This document shows, piece by piece, positions 22,740-33,150 of a DNA stretch of 64,000 bases. How positions within the stretch are numbered: position 1 is the first letter of the stretch; the number at the start of each line of letters is the position of its first letter. The notes below the pieces were generated by a model. It was not told the origin of the DNA, did not search any database, and saw only the letters and a program-made list of their open reading frames with translations. The translations under genes and the position numbers were made by a program. The DNA is taken from positions 136,533,791-136,597,790 of the forward strand of contig OW804096.1 of the NCBI GenBank assembly GCA_942159475.1, read 5' to 3'. The DNA comes from Sthenelais limicola (taxonomy: Eukaryota; Annelida; Polychaeta; Phyllodocida; Sigalionidae).

Positions 22740-23580
22740 GTTCGCATAGAAGCTGGGGTTTGAATATAAGCCTGGTCTGAATGGAAGCTTGGGTTTGAAT
22801 ATAAGCCTGGTCTGAATAGAAGCAAGGGTGTGAATGTAAGCCTGGACTGAATGGAAGCTGGGGTTTGAATGTAAGCCTGGTCTGAATAGAAGCTGGGGTT
22901 TGAATATAAGCCTGGTCTGAATAGAAGCTGGGGTGTGAATATAAGCCTGGTCTGAATAGAAGCTTGGGTTTGAATGTAAGCCTGGTCTGAAAAGAAGCTG
23001 GGTTTGAATATAAGCCTGGTCTGAATAGAAGCTGGGGTGTGAATATAAGCCTGGTCTGAATAGAAGTTGGGGTGTGAATGTAAGCCTGGTCTGAATAGAA
23101 GCTGGGGTGTGAATATAAGCCTGGACTGAATAGAAGCTGGGGTTTGAATATAAGTCTGGTCTAAATAGAAGCTTGGGTTTGAATACAAGCCTGGTATAAA
23201 TGGGGGTATGGGGTGGCCGAGGGGACTAAATCGCTGGGTCGGCCCAGTGGCATGAATAACATGTTGTGGGTTTGAAGACCGCAATTGTGGTGATCTAGTT
23301 CTGGTGAATTTTCTTTTAAAAATAGAAGCTGGAGTTGGAATATAAGCTTGGTCTTAATAGAAGCTGGGGTTTGAATATAAGCCTGGACTGAATAGAAGCT
23401 GGGTTCTGAATATAAGCCTGACTGAATAGAAGCTTGGGGTTTGACTTTAAGCCTGGTCTGAATAGAAGCTTGGGTTTGAATGTAAGCCTGGACTGAACAG
23501 AAGCTGGGGTTTGAATAGAAGCCTGGCCTCAAAAGAAGTCATATGTATCTGAACATAAGCCTGGTCTGAGTAAAAACAAT
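22740..23580 (+). repeat. 35-bp minisatellite, ~20 units, interrupted by a SINE
   Basis: The unit is CCTGGTCTGAATAGAAG plus CTGGGGTTTGAATATAAG. It is broken at 23205-23322. Long open frames arise because the unit lacks minus-strand stops. Confidence 0.92.
23205..23322 (+). mobile_element. tRNA-derived SINE-like insertion inside minisatellite
   Basis: About 115 bp breaks the regular 35-bp tandem repeat. It holds TGGCCGAGGGG (23214-23224), a class II (Leu/Ser-type) tRNA A box. A B-box-like GGGTTTGAAGACC follows at 23268-23280, and the piece ends in TTTTCTTTTAAAAA. The array resumes on both sides, which marks it as an insertion. The SINE family is unknown. Confidence 0.55.
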
Positions 23581-23819
23581 CCTGACCTGTTTAATAATCA
23601 GATCTTAACTCAAATTAAATTCCTCTAAATCTTCAATTCAAGGAAATACGGTATTCCTCTGGACAAGATGCTCAAAATGGATGCAATGATAGTGTGTCCG
23701 GATCTCAATAGAGGGCGTCTAAAGGTGGTAGTAACGTCTGGGTTAGATCTCCGTGGGGAAATACTAACTACGGACGGTAGGGATAAAGTAGACTTGACAC
23801 TGGACACTCGACAGAAACC

Positions 23820-24195
23820 CTGCCCGGAAGTGGAAAGAGAACCTAAAACGAGGCTGCCATTGAACGCATGCGCAGGCGCTACTTCCGTCTGTAACCAATG
23901 GCAACCTACCTGAAGCCTTAAAAATTCACCAGCATTACATTGGTTTCCATAAGGCTGTGAAGTGAAATAAAGTTCGCGGGAATAAAAATCTAGAGACTTT
24001 GAAGAGAACTTTTCAGGAGGTTCTATTAATGTTGGAGAAATCCGATCTGATATTTGTTAACACAAAGGAACAGCGCAACAAAGGTCTTGTATGGTTGTGG
24101 CTTCATAGACTCGACAGAAGCTTTCAATATGGCGGCATGTGGTGCACCCTGGGAAGTGCCCCACAATGCATTGTGAATAGTTACAATGGCGGAGG
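23820..24195. promoter_or_regulatory. Promoter-like motif cluster
   Basis: CCGGAAGT (23824-23831, ETS), CGCATGCGCA (23865-23874, NRF1), ACTTCCG (23881-23887, ETS), CCAAT (23895-23899, NF-Y). Then ATGGCGGC (24129-24136, YY1-like) and CCCACAATGCATTG (24160-24173, Staf/ZNF143-like). This is a typical TATA-less housekeeping promoter repertoire. No downstream exon is recognisable, so this is inferred. Confidence 0.45.
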
Positions 24196-24544
24196 TGTGG
24201 GGGCGCTGATGATCGCTGTGGGGGAGGCACAATAGGGGGGTTTTACTAGCCGCTCTGTGTGTCAGTTAACTACCAGTATTTCAGGGTAATAAAGTCCAGA
24301 TTCGAAGTAAAAATCTATATGGAACTTTAGATATTTGAAAGTATTCTTCTAATGGGCTTAATAATGAGGTCAATACACACATACCCTCATCTCCATATGA
24401 CTACAGTAAATTGTTTATACAGACAGTCCTCAGTGCGAATACCTCACTATTATGGAAAGTTACCATTCCCCTTACTCCATTTTCTATTATAGTCATTCTT
24501 TCATATGATCTGTTGACTGCCATAACGCTCTGTATCTGTCTGTC

Positions 24545-24935
24545 TCGGTACTCTGTCCTCAGTCTCTTCCTCCTCTCTCCCTCCTCTTTCTCAGTCTCTC
24601 CCTCCTCTCTCCCTCCTCTTTCTCAGTCTCTTCCTCCTCTCTCCCTCCTCTTTCTCAGTCTCTTCCTCCTCTCTCCCTCCTCTTTCTCCTCTCTTCCTCC
24701 TCTCTCCCTCCTCTTTCTCGGTGTCTTTCTCCTCTCTCCCTCCTCTTTCTCCTCTCTTCCTCCTCTCTCCCTCCTCTTTCTCAGTCTCTTCCTCCTCTCT
24801 TCCTCCTCTTTCTCACTCTCTTCCTGCTCTCTCCCTCCTCTTTCCCAGTCTCCTCCTCCTCTCTCCCTCCTCTTTCTCAGTCTCTTCCTCCTCTTTCTCA
24901 GTCTCCTCCTCCTCTATCCCTCCTCTCTCCCATCC
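24545..24935 (+). repeat. Polypyrimidine minisatellite
   Basis: ~30-bp units of CTCTCCCTCCTCTTTCTCAG type. The 234-codon frame at 24411-25115 is mostly this repeat. Confidence 0.9.
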
Positions 24936-24984
24936 TCCTCTCGCCCAACTCCCCGCCCACTCTCACAGCAGCAGTATATCACGA

Positions 24985-25025
24985 GGTGCTACAGTTATTG
25001 CATGGTATTAATCCCAATAAGGCCG
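24985..25025 (+). repeat. Duplicated unique segment, copy 1
   Basis: GGTGCTACAGTTATTGCATG plus GTATTAATCCCAATAAGGCCGG; near-identical to 25768-25808. Confidence 0.85.
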
Positions 25026-25377
25026 GTGTCATATCGAACAGTGACCCCGTCAGAAAGTGACCCTCGGACGTCAAAAATCGACCCAGCAGGTCACTTTTCA
25101 GCAATCGAAAAGTGACCCACCCTAGTGAAAAGTGACCCAGCCATTTGTAAAGAGATACAAAGACATACAAAGAGATAAATTGTATGCCATATTAAGCATT
25201 CATTTGTCAGCAGTTATGGACATGTATACACCTGCCAATATACCAACATGGAATGTGATATAGCTCCAGAATAGTGTCGCTCTAAATGTTACACCTAGTA
25301 TTCACACCTAAATATAATATGAGACATGGCAATGTATTATTTGAGAACATCAAGTTTGAAAAGAAGACCTGGTTAAT

Positions 25378-25505
25378 TCTCCCTCCTCTCTCATGTCCCC
25401 TCTCCCATCTCCCTCCTCTCCCGTCTCCCTCCTCTCCCGTCTCCCTCCTCTCGCATGTTCCCCTCTCCCATGCCCCTCTAGCCCCACTCCCTGCACCCTC
25501 TCCCA
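25378..25505 (+). repeat. Short polypyrimidine tract
   Basis: CTCCCTCCTCTCCCGT repeats. Confidence 0.85.
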
Positions 25506-25521
25506 GCAGTGCTACTATATA

Positions 25522-25756
25522 GCGTCAGATTTTCAGAAAATGTACAATTGGCAGCTGTACACATTTAGTCAATTCTGCTAAATTACGCTGCAATTTGGTC
25601 AATGCTAGGTAAATTCGAGTATATTCAGCATTGCATTGATTCTAGCAATCTGTTTGGTTAGGTTGAACTGTATTTGGAGCTTTACTTTCGTCTGAAATTT
25701 CGGTTATTTGAGAGGATTGGTGAAGGCCAATTGTACATTTTCTGAAAATCTGACCC
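25522..25756 (-). mobile_element. MITE-A copy, subfamily I
   Basis: Full length with the left terminus mutated to AGCGTCAGATTTTCAG. ATAT flanks both sides. Confidence 0.9.
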
Positions 25757-25767
25757 ATATAGCGTGG

Positions 25768-25808
25768 TGCTACAGTTATTGCATGGTATTAATACCAATA
25801 AGACCGGC
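25768..25808 (+). repeat. Duplicated unique segment, copy 2
   Basis: Second copy of 24985-25025, directly after a MITE-A. Confidence 0.85.
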
Positions 25809-25960
25809 CTATAGTGTGGGAGAGGCGCATATATATGAGACAGGTTTACAGGTCTCCCACTGTCACGGCACCCCGCATGATCACATACCTACACGCCATG
25901 CCTGTCTAGTTGTGCAGGCATGCCAACAAAACATGGCTCACTCGTCCCGGGAAAATATAC

Positions 25961-26262
25961 AATAGGGGATTTACATAGCCGCCATTTTGAATTTAAATGT
26001 ACCTGATAATCTACTCTAGTTTACTAGTCAACTTGTATCACCTAGTACCGTTCTTTTCTATCAGTAATACAAAAAAAGGGATGTTCGGAAGAGCTGTGAC
26101 AGTCACAGACAATATTCCTTTTCCACTCTTTTTTTTTTATCTTTATGCACTTGATATGTATGACAACGATTGGATATGTGAAATGGAAATACAATGTTAT
26201 AATAATAATGGAATTATGGGACTAATGGTACAGTATGAAATCGATAGAAAACATGTCATCTT
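25961..26262 (-). mobile_element. MITE-B copy interrupted by ~200 bp of other sequence
   Basis: The AATAGGGGATTTACATAGCC end is at 25961-26000. Homology resumes at ~26205 (GGAATTATGGGACTAATGG) up to 26262. The intervening sequence is unidentified; GGAAGAGCTGTGACAG at ~26087 resembles a string near 6240. Confidence 0.65.
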
Positions 26263-26327
26263 GTGGAAAAGCATTTGAAAAATATAATTTTTTGCAACTT
26301 GTGACTCATTTTCCTGAGACACATCAC
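26262..26327 (+). mobile_element. MITE-C right-end fragment between two MITE-B pieces
   Basis: AACTTGTGACTCATTTTCCT and the terminal ACACATCAC. Confidence 0.75.
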
Positions 26328-26590
26328 AATAGGGGAGTTGCATGTGCCACTGCGCATGTCTGTTACAGTGCATGCTGGGATGGATTCTGCTGAAATCTGA
26401 CATACAAATATTTGGCAAAATTTGCATCGAAAATTGCAAGAATGTTGTAACAATATCAGAGTTTGTATAAATGAGCTATGAAAACCAAATGCATGATGGG
26501 AAAGATGGAGACTTGTGTCATGGGAACATGTTAAACACATGGCCTCATACATGGCATCATTATTAAATAGTTTTCTATAGCTTTTACACT
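26328..26590 (+). mobile_element. MITE-B partial copy joined to a MITE-C end
   Basis: AATAGGGGAGTTGCATGTGC begins directly at the CACATCAC end of a MITE-C. The YY1/octamer end is missing. Confidence 0.8.
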
Positions 26591-26612
26591 GGCATACAAC
26601 TCCCAGGCATAT

Positions 26613-26849
26613 GGGTAAGATTTTAGAAAAATGTACAATTAGCAGCGGTACACATTAAGTAAAATCTGCTAAATTAGGCTGCTAAATTTGGTCAATACTA
26701 GGTAAATCTGAGTATATTCGGCATTACATTGATTCTAGCAATCTGTCTGGTTAGGTTGAACTGTGTTTTAAACTTTATTTTCATCTCAAATTTTGGTTAT
26801 TTGAGAGGATTGGTGACGGTGAATTGTACATTTTCTAACGATCTCACCC
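26613..26849 (-). mobile_element. MITE-A copy, subfamily I, variant right end
   Basis: Full length. The right end is AACGATCTCACCC, an intermediate of the variant terminus. ATAT flanks. Confidence 0.88.
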
Positions 26850-27140
26850 ATATACAAGTCACCTATTCCCCCTCTATATCAAGCACAATACTTTCCCTCC
26901 GTTCTGAGCATTATCCTATTATGGTCTAAAGCATTTAAATGATTCTACAAATAAAAACATCTAAAATATTCATATTTATATGCAGACAAATGCAGCTACT
27001 GTGTAAATGATGCATAAGGCGTGTAATATAGAGATAAATGGATAGAGAGCTTCGGGAATAGCCGAGAGGAAATATGGGATAAAAATAGACGATCATTCAC
27101 TTACATATGGGAGGGTATGGATAAAGGGACGCATATATAT
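26850..27140. other. Unassigned sequence
   Basis: No supported feature; 27376-27719 and 28071-28712 are also unassigned. The open frame on the minus strand at 28214-28459 has no recognisable domain. Confidence 0.5.
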
Positions 27141-27375
27141 GGGTCAGATTTTCAGAAAATGTACAATTAGCAGCTCTACACATTTAGTTAATTCTGCTAA
27201 ATAAGGCTGCAATTTGGTCAATACTAGGTAAATTCGAGTATATTCCGCATTGCATTGATTCTGGCAATCAGTTTGGTTAGGTTGGACTGTATTTTGAGCT
27301 TTATTTTCGTCCGAAATTTAGGTTATTTGAGAGGATTGGTGATGGTGAATTGTGCAATTTTTGGCGATTTCACCC
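27141..27375 (-). mobile_element. MITE-A copy, subfamily I, variant right end
   Basis: Full length; the right end is TTGGCGATTTCACCC and ATAT flanks both sides. Confidence 0.9.
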
Positions 27376-27719
27376 ATATATGTATGGAAAGGTAGCTTTG
27401 GTTGAGCTATTGTTTCGTACATGTATTAGATGTATCAGATGTACAGACATTGTGTACCGTCTCTCTATCAGCCTTTGTGTGGTCCGTATTACACTCTGGG
27501 TTGGCTTAGGTATTTTTATTCTTTTATATGAAAATGTCCTTTGAACGTCACATGAAATAATTTGTCCTAATTTTTGGCGATTTTGGTATAAAGACAAACC
27601 ACACAAGGAGATAATATTTGCACACAAAATGGCAAGAAAATATTATAAAATCATTTATGTGCAACTGAATCATGAATGATAGAGACTATGTTTTATCACA
27701 TACATAAGTAGGGTTTTAC

Positions 27720-28070
27720 AATAGGGGACTTGCATAGCCGCCATTTTGAATCTTGATTCGCATGGAATTATGGGACTAATGGTACAGTCTAAAATCTATA
27801 GAAAACATGCCATGTTCAGTATGGAATATCTATCAATGCTCTAATGTTAATATCCATGTGTTATACATATTTCCATACAACACATCCCCGATCTTTCCCA
27901 TCATGCATTTGGTGTTCATAGATCAATCATAAAAGATATGATATTAATGAAAACATTCTAGAAAATTTCGATAAAAATGTTGCCAAATATTTGCATATCA
28001 GATTTCAACAGAACCCATCCCAGGATGCACTGTAACAGACATGCGCAGTGGCACATGCAACTCCCCTATT
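27720..28070 (-). mobile_element. MITE-B full-length copy
   Basis: Both TIRs are present (AATAGGGGA and TCCCCTATT). It carries GCCGCCATTTTG at one end and CCCAGGATGCACTG and ATGCGCAG at the other. Confidence 0.92.
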
Positions 28071-28712
28071 CTTAGTATATTAGTATATATGACTATCAGG
28101 TTAGAAACTAAGCATTGTTAACTTCTGGCCTAATTCTGAGTCCATTATCCATAATAATCCCCCCTTCTACACTGTAATGGTGGTCGTAAAGGTAGAAGGC
28201 CCTTATTGCCCGCCTACTGTGAAGCCCCTACTTTCCCGTGTTCAATTCTTTGTAACCAGAGCAGCACCCATAATTCGGGCCCAAAATTCCGGTAGAATCC
28301 AAATAAAGGCCCAAATGGCCGATCATTAATCTGAGCTGTCTGAAAACAGAAGGAATACAGGACGGGAACCCGAGACAGGGCACTACTTCTAACTGCGCAG
28401 GGACATGGAAAAATAGTGCGAAGATGCCACTTGTGTCCTTCCGCACGCGAGCGTCCCATCGACCGTGACCTTGGCCTTTGTTATCCCATACTGGCCGTAG
28501 TTTCGTATTCTGAGTTTTTGCTGTCCAGTCTTTTGATGTATCTCGGTGTTTCTAAGGTAGGTGAAAATGTGGTATGGATGGGCAGGGAATTGTTGTAAAA
28601 GGTATTATAGTATTACTTATTTTTTTGTATTATGCTTTTTCCTTTTGGGTCGTTTAGTTCAACTCCTATAGCTGGCCTTCCAGCAACAGCAGGAAAGGAT
28701 GTCGTCAACTTT

Positions 28713-28765
28713 AGGGTGAAATGTATAATTCGCCTTCACCAAATAACCCAGATTTACCACAAGAA
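28713..28765 (+). mobile_element. MITE-A fragment (left end)
   Basis: GGGTGAAATGTATAATTCGC and the CCTTCACC segment remain. The piece is then joined to a MITE-C tail. Confidence 0.55.
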
Positions 28766-28928
28766 TTACCTTGTTACCTTGGAATTTGGTACAGAAATTG
28801 AAACGACTTACAGAGCTAAACCCTAAAAGAATGCAAACATTCCACCAAGGAAATCTTGGGAATAAATCACTTTGAAAAACGTCAACTAGACTGCGCGACT
28901 TATGACTGATTGTCCTGAAACACATCAC
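28766..28928 (+). mobile_element. MITE-C right part
   Basis: From the GGAATTTGGTACAG segment to CACATCAC, joined on its left to a MITE-A fragment. Confidence 0.75.
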
Positions 28929-28985
28929 ATATTGTTAATATAACATGTTGTTAGTTTGTTGGCCAATTTACATCGCAACACATGT

Positions 28986-29153
28986 TGTAGATTGTACTAA
29001 ATTAGGCTGATAAATGGTAAATACTAGATAGATTTGAGTATTGGGATGATTATAACATTGTTCAGTTCTATTGAACTCCTTCTGTTTGAATCTTTTATTT
29101 GAATTTGGGTTATTTGGTGAAGAGCAATTGTACATCTTCTGACAATTTCACCC
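28986..29153 (-). mobile_element. MITE-A partial copy
   Basis: The left TIR is lost. The interior and the variant right end GACAATTTCACCC are recognisable. Confidence 0.7.
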
Positions 29154-29174
29154 ATAAATTGAGCTGAGACAAAT

Positions 29175-29520
29175 CCTTGTCTCCCTATTTCCCCATCCTC
29201 CTTCATCTCTCTTTTCTTCCTCGGGCTTCATGTATTTTTCTCTCACTCCCCCTCCCCCCCCCCCCCCCACACACACTCTCTCCCCTGTTCCCTGTTCTTG
29301 TCTAGTTCTTTCTTTTTCTCTTCCCCCCCACACACTCTCCCTCCCTCCCACCTAGCTCCCTCCCACCTAGCTCCCTCCCTGACACCTAGCTCCCTCCCTC
29401 CCACCTCGCCCCCTCCCTCCCACCTTTCCCTCTGTGTGCATTTCCCTTTCCTTTTCCCCTTTCCCCTTCCGGTCTCACTCTTTTTCCTCCCCACCCAGTC
29501 TCTTCCTCCATTTTCCGTTA
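29175..29520 (+). repeat. Polypyrimidine tract with CACACA and CCTCCC words
   Basis: Includes a 13-C run near 29260 and repeated ACCTAGCTCCCTCCC. Confidence 0.88.
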
Positions 29521-29689
29521 TGAAAAAAAACCCACATTATTTTCCCTAGTGCGAGCGACTAGGATCTCAACGAACGACAAAACAACTCACATTTCTCGTG
29601 GGATTCAAATCTGTGTTCATTCACCGACATGAAACACATCTGATTCACTCATTATTTTACCCAGAATTCTATTCACAACATGGCGGACG

Positions 29690-29963
29690 ACTGCATGCAA
29701 CAGCAAGGGAATTAATTTCACCTAAGGGAGAAATGCCAATCCGGTTAACTCCCCACTTTTTTCAGTTCTTTCATTTTTAAATAGATCTGAGTGGAACAAC
29801 GATCACGTGATTCTCGTGATTCACGTGAGCTACGAAACTAACATGTAACATTGCATTCTGATCATCTGGAACGCTGCCGGAAGTCGTCTGCCGGAAGTAG
29901 CAAACCGGAAGTGCGATTTGATAAGGTGATCTTTGTTTCATTGCGCATCAACCCTGCGCATCA
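29690..29963. promoter_or_regulatory. Promoter-like motif cluster
   Basis: ATGGCGG (29690-29696), CACGTG twice (29814-29819 and 29822-29827), and CCGGAAGT three times (29877-29884, 29891-29898, 29905-29912). GTCGTCTGC lies between the first two ETS sites (29883-29891). TGCGCATCA occurs twice (29942-29963). No transcript is visible. Confidence 0.45.
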
Positions 29964-30089
29964 AAACTAAAGCGAAAATATTATAGGCCAAAAGGGGGCC
30001 CATATGTTATATAAGGGATAATTCCCCAAAGAAATAATAATTTTGATCATTTGAAAATATTGAGAATGATTGCTTTTATCAATTATTAT

Positions 30090-30217
30090 AGAAGTACTTA
30101 TTGTATGTCCTTATGTTTACTATCATTGGAATCGGCTTGATCTCTTCTTTTTCAAATATAATGATATCTCAAAATCCATATTTGCGACTTATAACAAATT
30201 TTTCTGCAACACATCAC
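30090..30217 (-). mobile_element. MITE-C right part
   Basis: TTTACTATCATTGGAATCGG to ACACATCAC; the left part is missing. Confidence 0.78.
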
Positions 30218-30239
30218 ATATGATGGTATCTTTTGCTCT

Positions 30240-30530
30240 TATATCTCTCTCTCTCTCTCTCTCTCCTTTCTTCTCTATCTCCATTTCCTGGGTAAGATCA
30301 TTAACTGCCTCCCTCTCAGCTCTCCCGCCCTTGATATAACCGTCAATGTGTTGATAAGGGCGTAAAGCAACCAATCTCACCCACTCCCTCTCAGCTCTCC
30401 CACCCTTGATATAACCTTTAATGTGTTGATAAGGGCGTCAAGCAACCAATCTCACTCACTCCCTCTCAGCTCTCCCGCCCTTGATATACCCTTCAATGTG
30501 TTGATAAGGGCGTAAAGCAACCACTCACTC
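30240..30530 (+). repeat. ~75-bp tandem repeat, three units
   Basis: The unit holds CTCTCAGCTCTCCC, CTTGATATAACC and TGTTGATAAGGGCGT, then AAAGCAACCAATCTCA. A single inverted unit lies at ~7424-7545. Confidence 0.88.
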
Positions 30531-30819
30531 ACATCACATATATATGTACATTGAAGAGGCCTATGTCAAGATCTAGGGCGACTTTCTTCTGTATTTCTGT
30601 TCCGAGTCGTTCTATTTCGGGACCTGCTCCTGAGCCCATTATGCTGGGGGACAAGATCTATAAATAGCATTTACAACCGCCCCTCCAGCTATCCGTCCTG
30701 ATTATGAACAATGCCTAACCGGGTTGGTACATGGGCATAGTGGCATAAGCGATGAAAAATAATGCAAAATTCAGATGATGTATTAGGGGGCGCCTTGATT
30801 ATTGAGGGTTTATTGCTAC

Positions 30820-31166
30820 AATAGGGGACTTGCATGTGCCACTGCGCATGCCTGTGGCAATGCATCCTGGGATGGATTCTGTTGAAATCTGACCCAAATT
30901 TTGGGGAATATTTTTATCGAAATTTGCAAGAATGTTTCCACCAATATCACAGCTTCAATAAATGATCTACGAAAACCAAATGCATCATGGGAAAGATGGG
31001 GACTTGTGTCATGGAAACATGTATAATACATGGGTATTGGCATTAGAGCATTGATAGATAGTCCATGCTGAACATGGCATGTTTTCTATCGATTTTATAC
31101 AGAACCATTAGTCCCATAATTCCATGCGAATCAAGATTCAAAATGGCGGCTATGCAAATCCCCTAT
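30820..31166 (+). mobile_element. MITE-B full-length copy (reference)
   Basis: Both TIRs intact. Motifs: TGCGCATGC (30843-30851, NRF1-like), CAATGCATCCTGGG (30858-30871) and CAAATGCATCATGGG (30977-30991), both Staf/ZNF143-like on the minus strand, AAAATGGCGGC (31140-31150, YY1-like) and ATGCAAAT (31152-31159, octamer). Confidence 0.93.
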
Positions 31167-31340
31167 AGGGGGATTGTATGTATCACTGCGCATGTATATT
31201 ACAGTGCATGTTGGGATGCATTCAGCTAAAATCATCTGACATACAAATATTAAGCAACATTTTTATCAACAAAGGTTCTTTTCACCAATATCAAAGCTTG
31301 TGTAAATGATGAGCGTAAATGATCTGATGTGAATGCATTA
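31164..31340 (+). mobile_element. MITE-B partial copy abutting the previous one
   Basis: Starts in the shared CCCCTATAGGGGG junction and runs about half a MITE-B length. Confidence 0.8.
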
Positions 31341-31441
31341 ATGGATTTCGGCGGGCCACCGAAAAATAAAAGAGGACGTTGTACCATGTAGCCCTGTAGT
31401 AAAAACCAACAAGGTCAAGTCACTCAAAGCTTTGGTCAAAT

Positions 31442-31849
31442 GTGTTGTGTTTCAGGAAAATGAGTCATAAGTCGCAAAATTTGGGTTTTGTGATATCATC
31501 ATATTTGAAAAGATGAAACCAAGGGGATTCCAATGAATATAAACATTAAGGGTATCTAATAAGTATTTTTATATTTTAAGTTTGAAATTTTTATTTCTGG
31601 AAAAAATGTTTTCAATATTTTTGGGTGGACAATTATTATTAAAGTAGCTAAATATACTCTATGGGATGACCCTATGAATACATGACAATATTTGATACAC
31701 TGTCTTGCAATTTGATACATGTATTCATACTTCATCCAGCGTTAGTCACACCAAAGATGAGAACATTCCTACAAGGAGATCTTGGGAATATATCACTTTG
31801 AAAAATACCAATTTTGCGACTTATGACTCATTTTCCTAAAACACATCAC
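31442..31849 (+). mobile_element. MITE-C full-length copy, AAAT target duplication
   Basis: Full TIRs, 408 bp. AAAT is directly repeated on both sides. Confidence 0.93.
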
Positions 31850-32177
31850 AAATGAACTTCAGATCAGCTTCAGGAGTGAAAAGGACAGAACAAAAAGTAA
31901 AACAATCTTTAGAAAAGGTTTTTGACTAGTGTTCAATTTTTGCTTTTAAATCACAAGTTTTATTCACAGTCACCTGCCATCGAAGCTCATCCATTGCTAA
32001 GACATGTCATTCAATTATTTTTGGACCTCATTTTGAACTTTTCTTTTGTAATTTTCTGTGTGCTTTTCTGAATTTTCTTACCAGTGTTTATCTTTTGAAG
32101 GTTTTGACTGATGTTAACTGAGAGGGAAGCTTTAATAGAAGCACGATAAACTAACTAGTATTTGCCATGTCAGCATT
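31850..32177. other. Unassigned sequence
   Basis: No supported feature seen. The same holds for 32524-32940 and 33260-34115, the latter with C-rich runs at 33880-34060 and near-repeats of GGACTGAATTTATCAATATT at ~33360-33520. Confidence 0.5.
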
Positions 32178-32523
32178 TTTTCTGTTTCTCCAGATATCTC
32201 TGTGTCTACGTAAGTCTAATGATTTTATACTGGGGCCGATTTTCAGAAATTGTACAATTGGCAGCTGTAAACATTTAGTAAATTTTGCTAAATTAGGCTG
32301 AAATTTGGTCAATACTTGGTAAATCTTAGTATATTCTGTATTACATTGATTCTAGAAATCTGTTTGGTCAGGTTGAACTGTATTTAGAGGTTTATTTTCG
32401 TCTGAAATTTGGGTTATTTGAGAAGATTGGCGAACTTGAATTGTACATTTTCTGAAAATCTGACCCACGTACGTATGTCTAATGATTTTATACCGGGGCC
32501 GAGGAGGAGGAAAAAGGGAGGTT
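32178..32523 (+). repeat. Repeat E, copy split by MITE-A
   Basis: CTGTTTCTCCAGATATCTCT, GTCTACGTAAGTC and TAATGATTTTATACTGGGGC are to the left of the MITE. GTCTAATGATTTTATACCGG plus GGCCGAGGAGGA are repeated to its right. Confidence 0.75.
32233..32466 (-). mobile_element. MITE-A copy interrupting repeat E
   Basis: Near full length. Its left end is fused to GGGGCCGA of repeat E, and ~35 bp of repeat E is present again on the right. Confidence 0.85.
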
Positions 32524-32940
32524 GGCAGTTCCTTGCCATTCTAATGATCACATGGTCTCCTCTTAACCAATGACATGAGGGTTCTCTTTGTTGCACCTGA
32601 GCTAGTTGTCACGACATCTATAGATCTATGTGCTGTATCAGAGCATTAAAACTCATTTTCTTTTATAGATCGGTGAGCTATATCAGAGCCCTAAAAATCT
32701 TGAATAAGCTTTTATTTTAACTGGGTTTCCCGACATCTCTGGGTGAGGTTTTCAGCCCAAAGTAGGAAAATAAAGTGGATTAAACGAGTAAATTTTCAAT
32801 ATATTTATATCAGTAGTTGATCTACACCACACTGAAAATAGAAAGAAATCATATATCACAGAATAGAACGTATATATAGCCTAAGTGATTAGATGTTACC
32901 ATGAGATATACTAGCCTATGGTAGTACTCGGACTATTTGT

Positions 32941-32953
32941 ATTTCTAACTGTA

Positions 32954-32986
<33 letters not shown>

Positions 32987-33034
32987 TTTTTGTCCAACAT
33001 CGGATTTTTATTCATAAATTTCTAACTGTATCTT
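32941..33034 (-). mobile_element. Very short poly-A retroinsertion with 17-bp target duplication
   Basis: The 17 bp ATTTCTAACTGTATCTT occurs at 32941-32957 and again, identically, at 33018-33034. Between them is a ~25-nt T run, then ATTTTTTGTCC and GGATTTTTATTCAT. On the minus strand this reads as an AATAAA signal, a short tail and poly-A, followed by the duplication. It is a LINE-machinery product with only ~30 bp of non-A insert. Confidence 0.75.
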
Positions 33035-33150
33035 ATCTTTTTCGTCCGAAATAGGAGCAGGATACATAGACAAAATTGCCTGGCCACATTTTGGTCCCAT
33101 TTGAAAGCGAGGTTCTGTAGGTTAAGGAGGATGGGGCCTCCTTAACTCGT

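Noticed and set aside
22715..23284. 189-aa repetitive protein on the minus strand
   Set aside because: Direct translation of the 35-bp minisatellite, ending in the SINE-like insertion.
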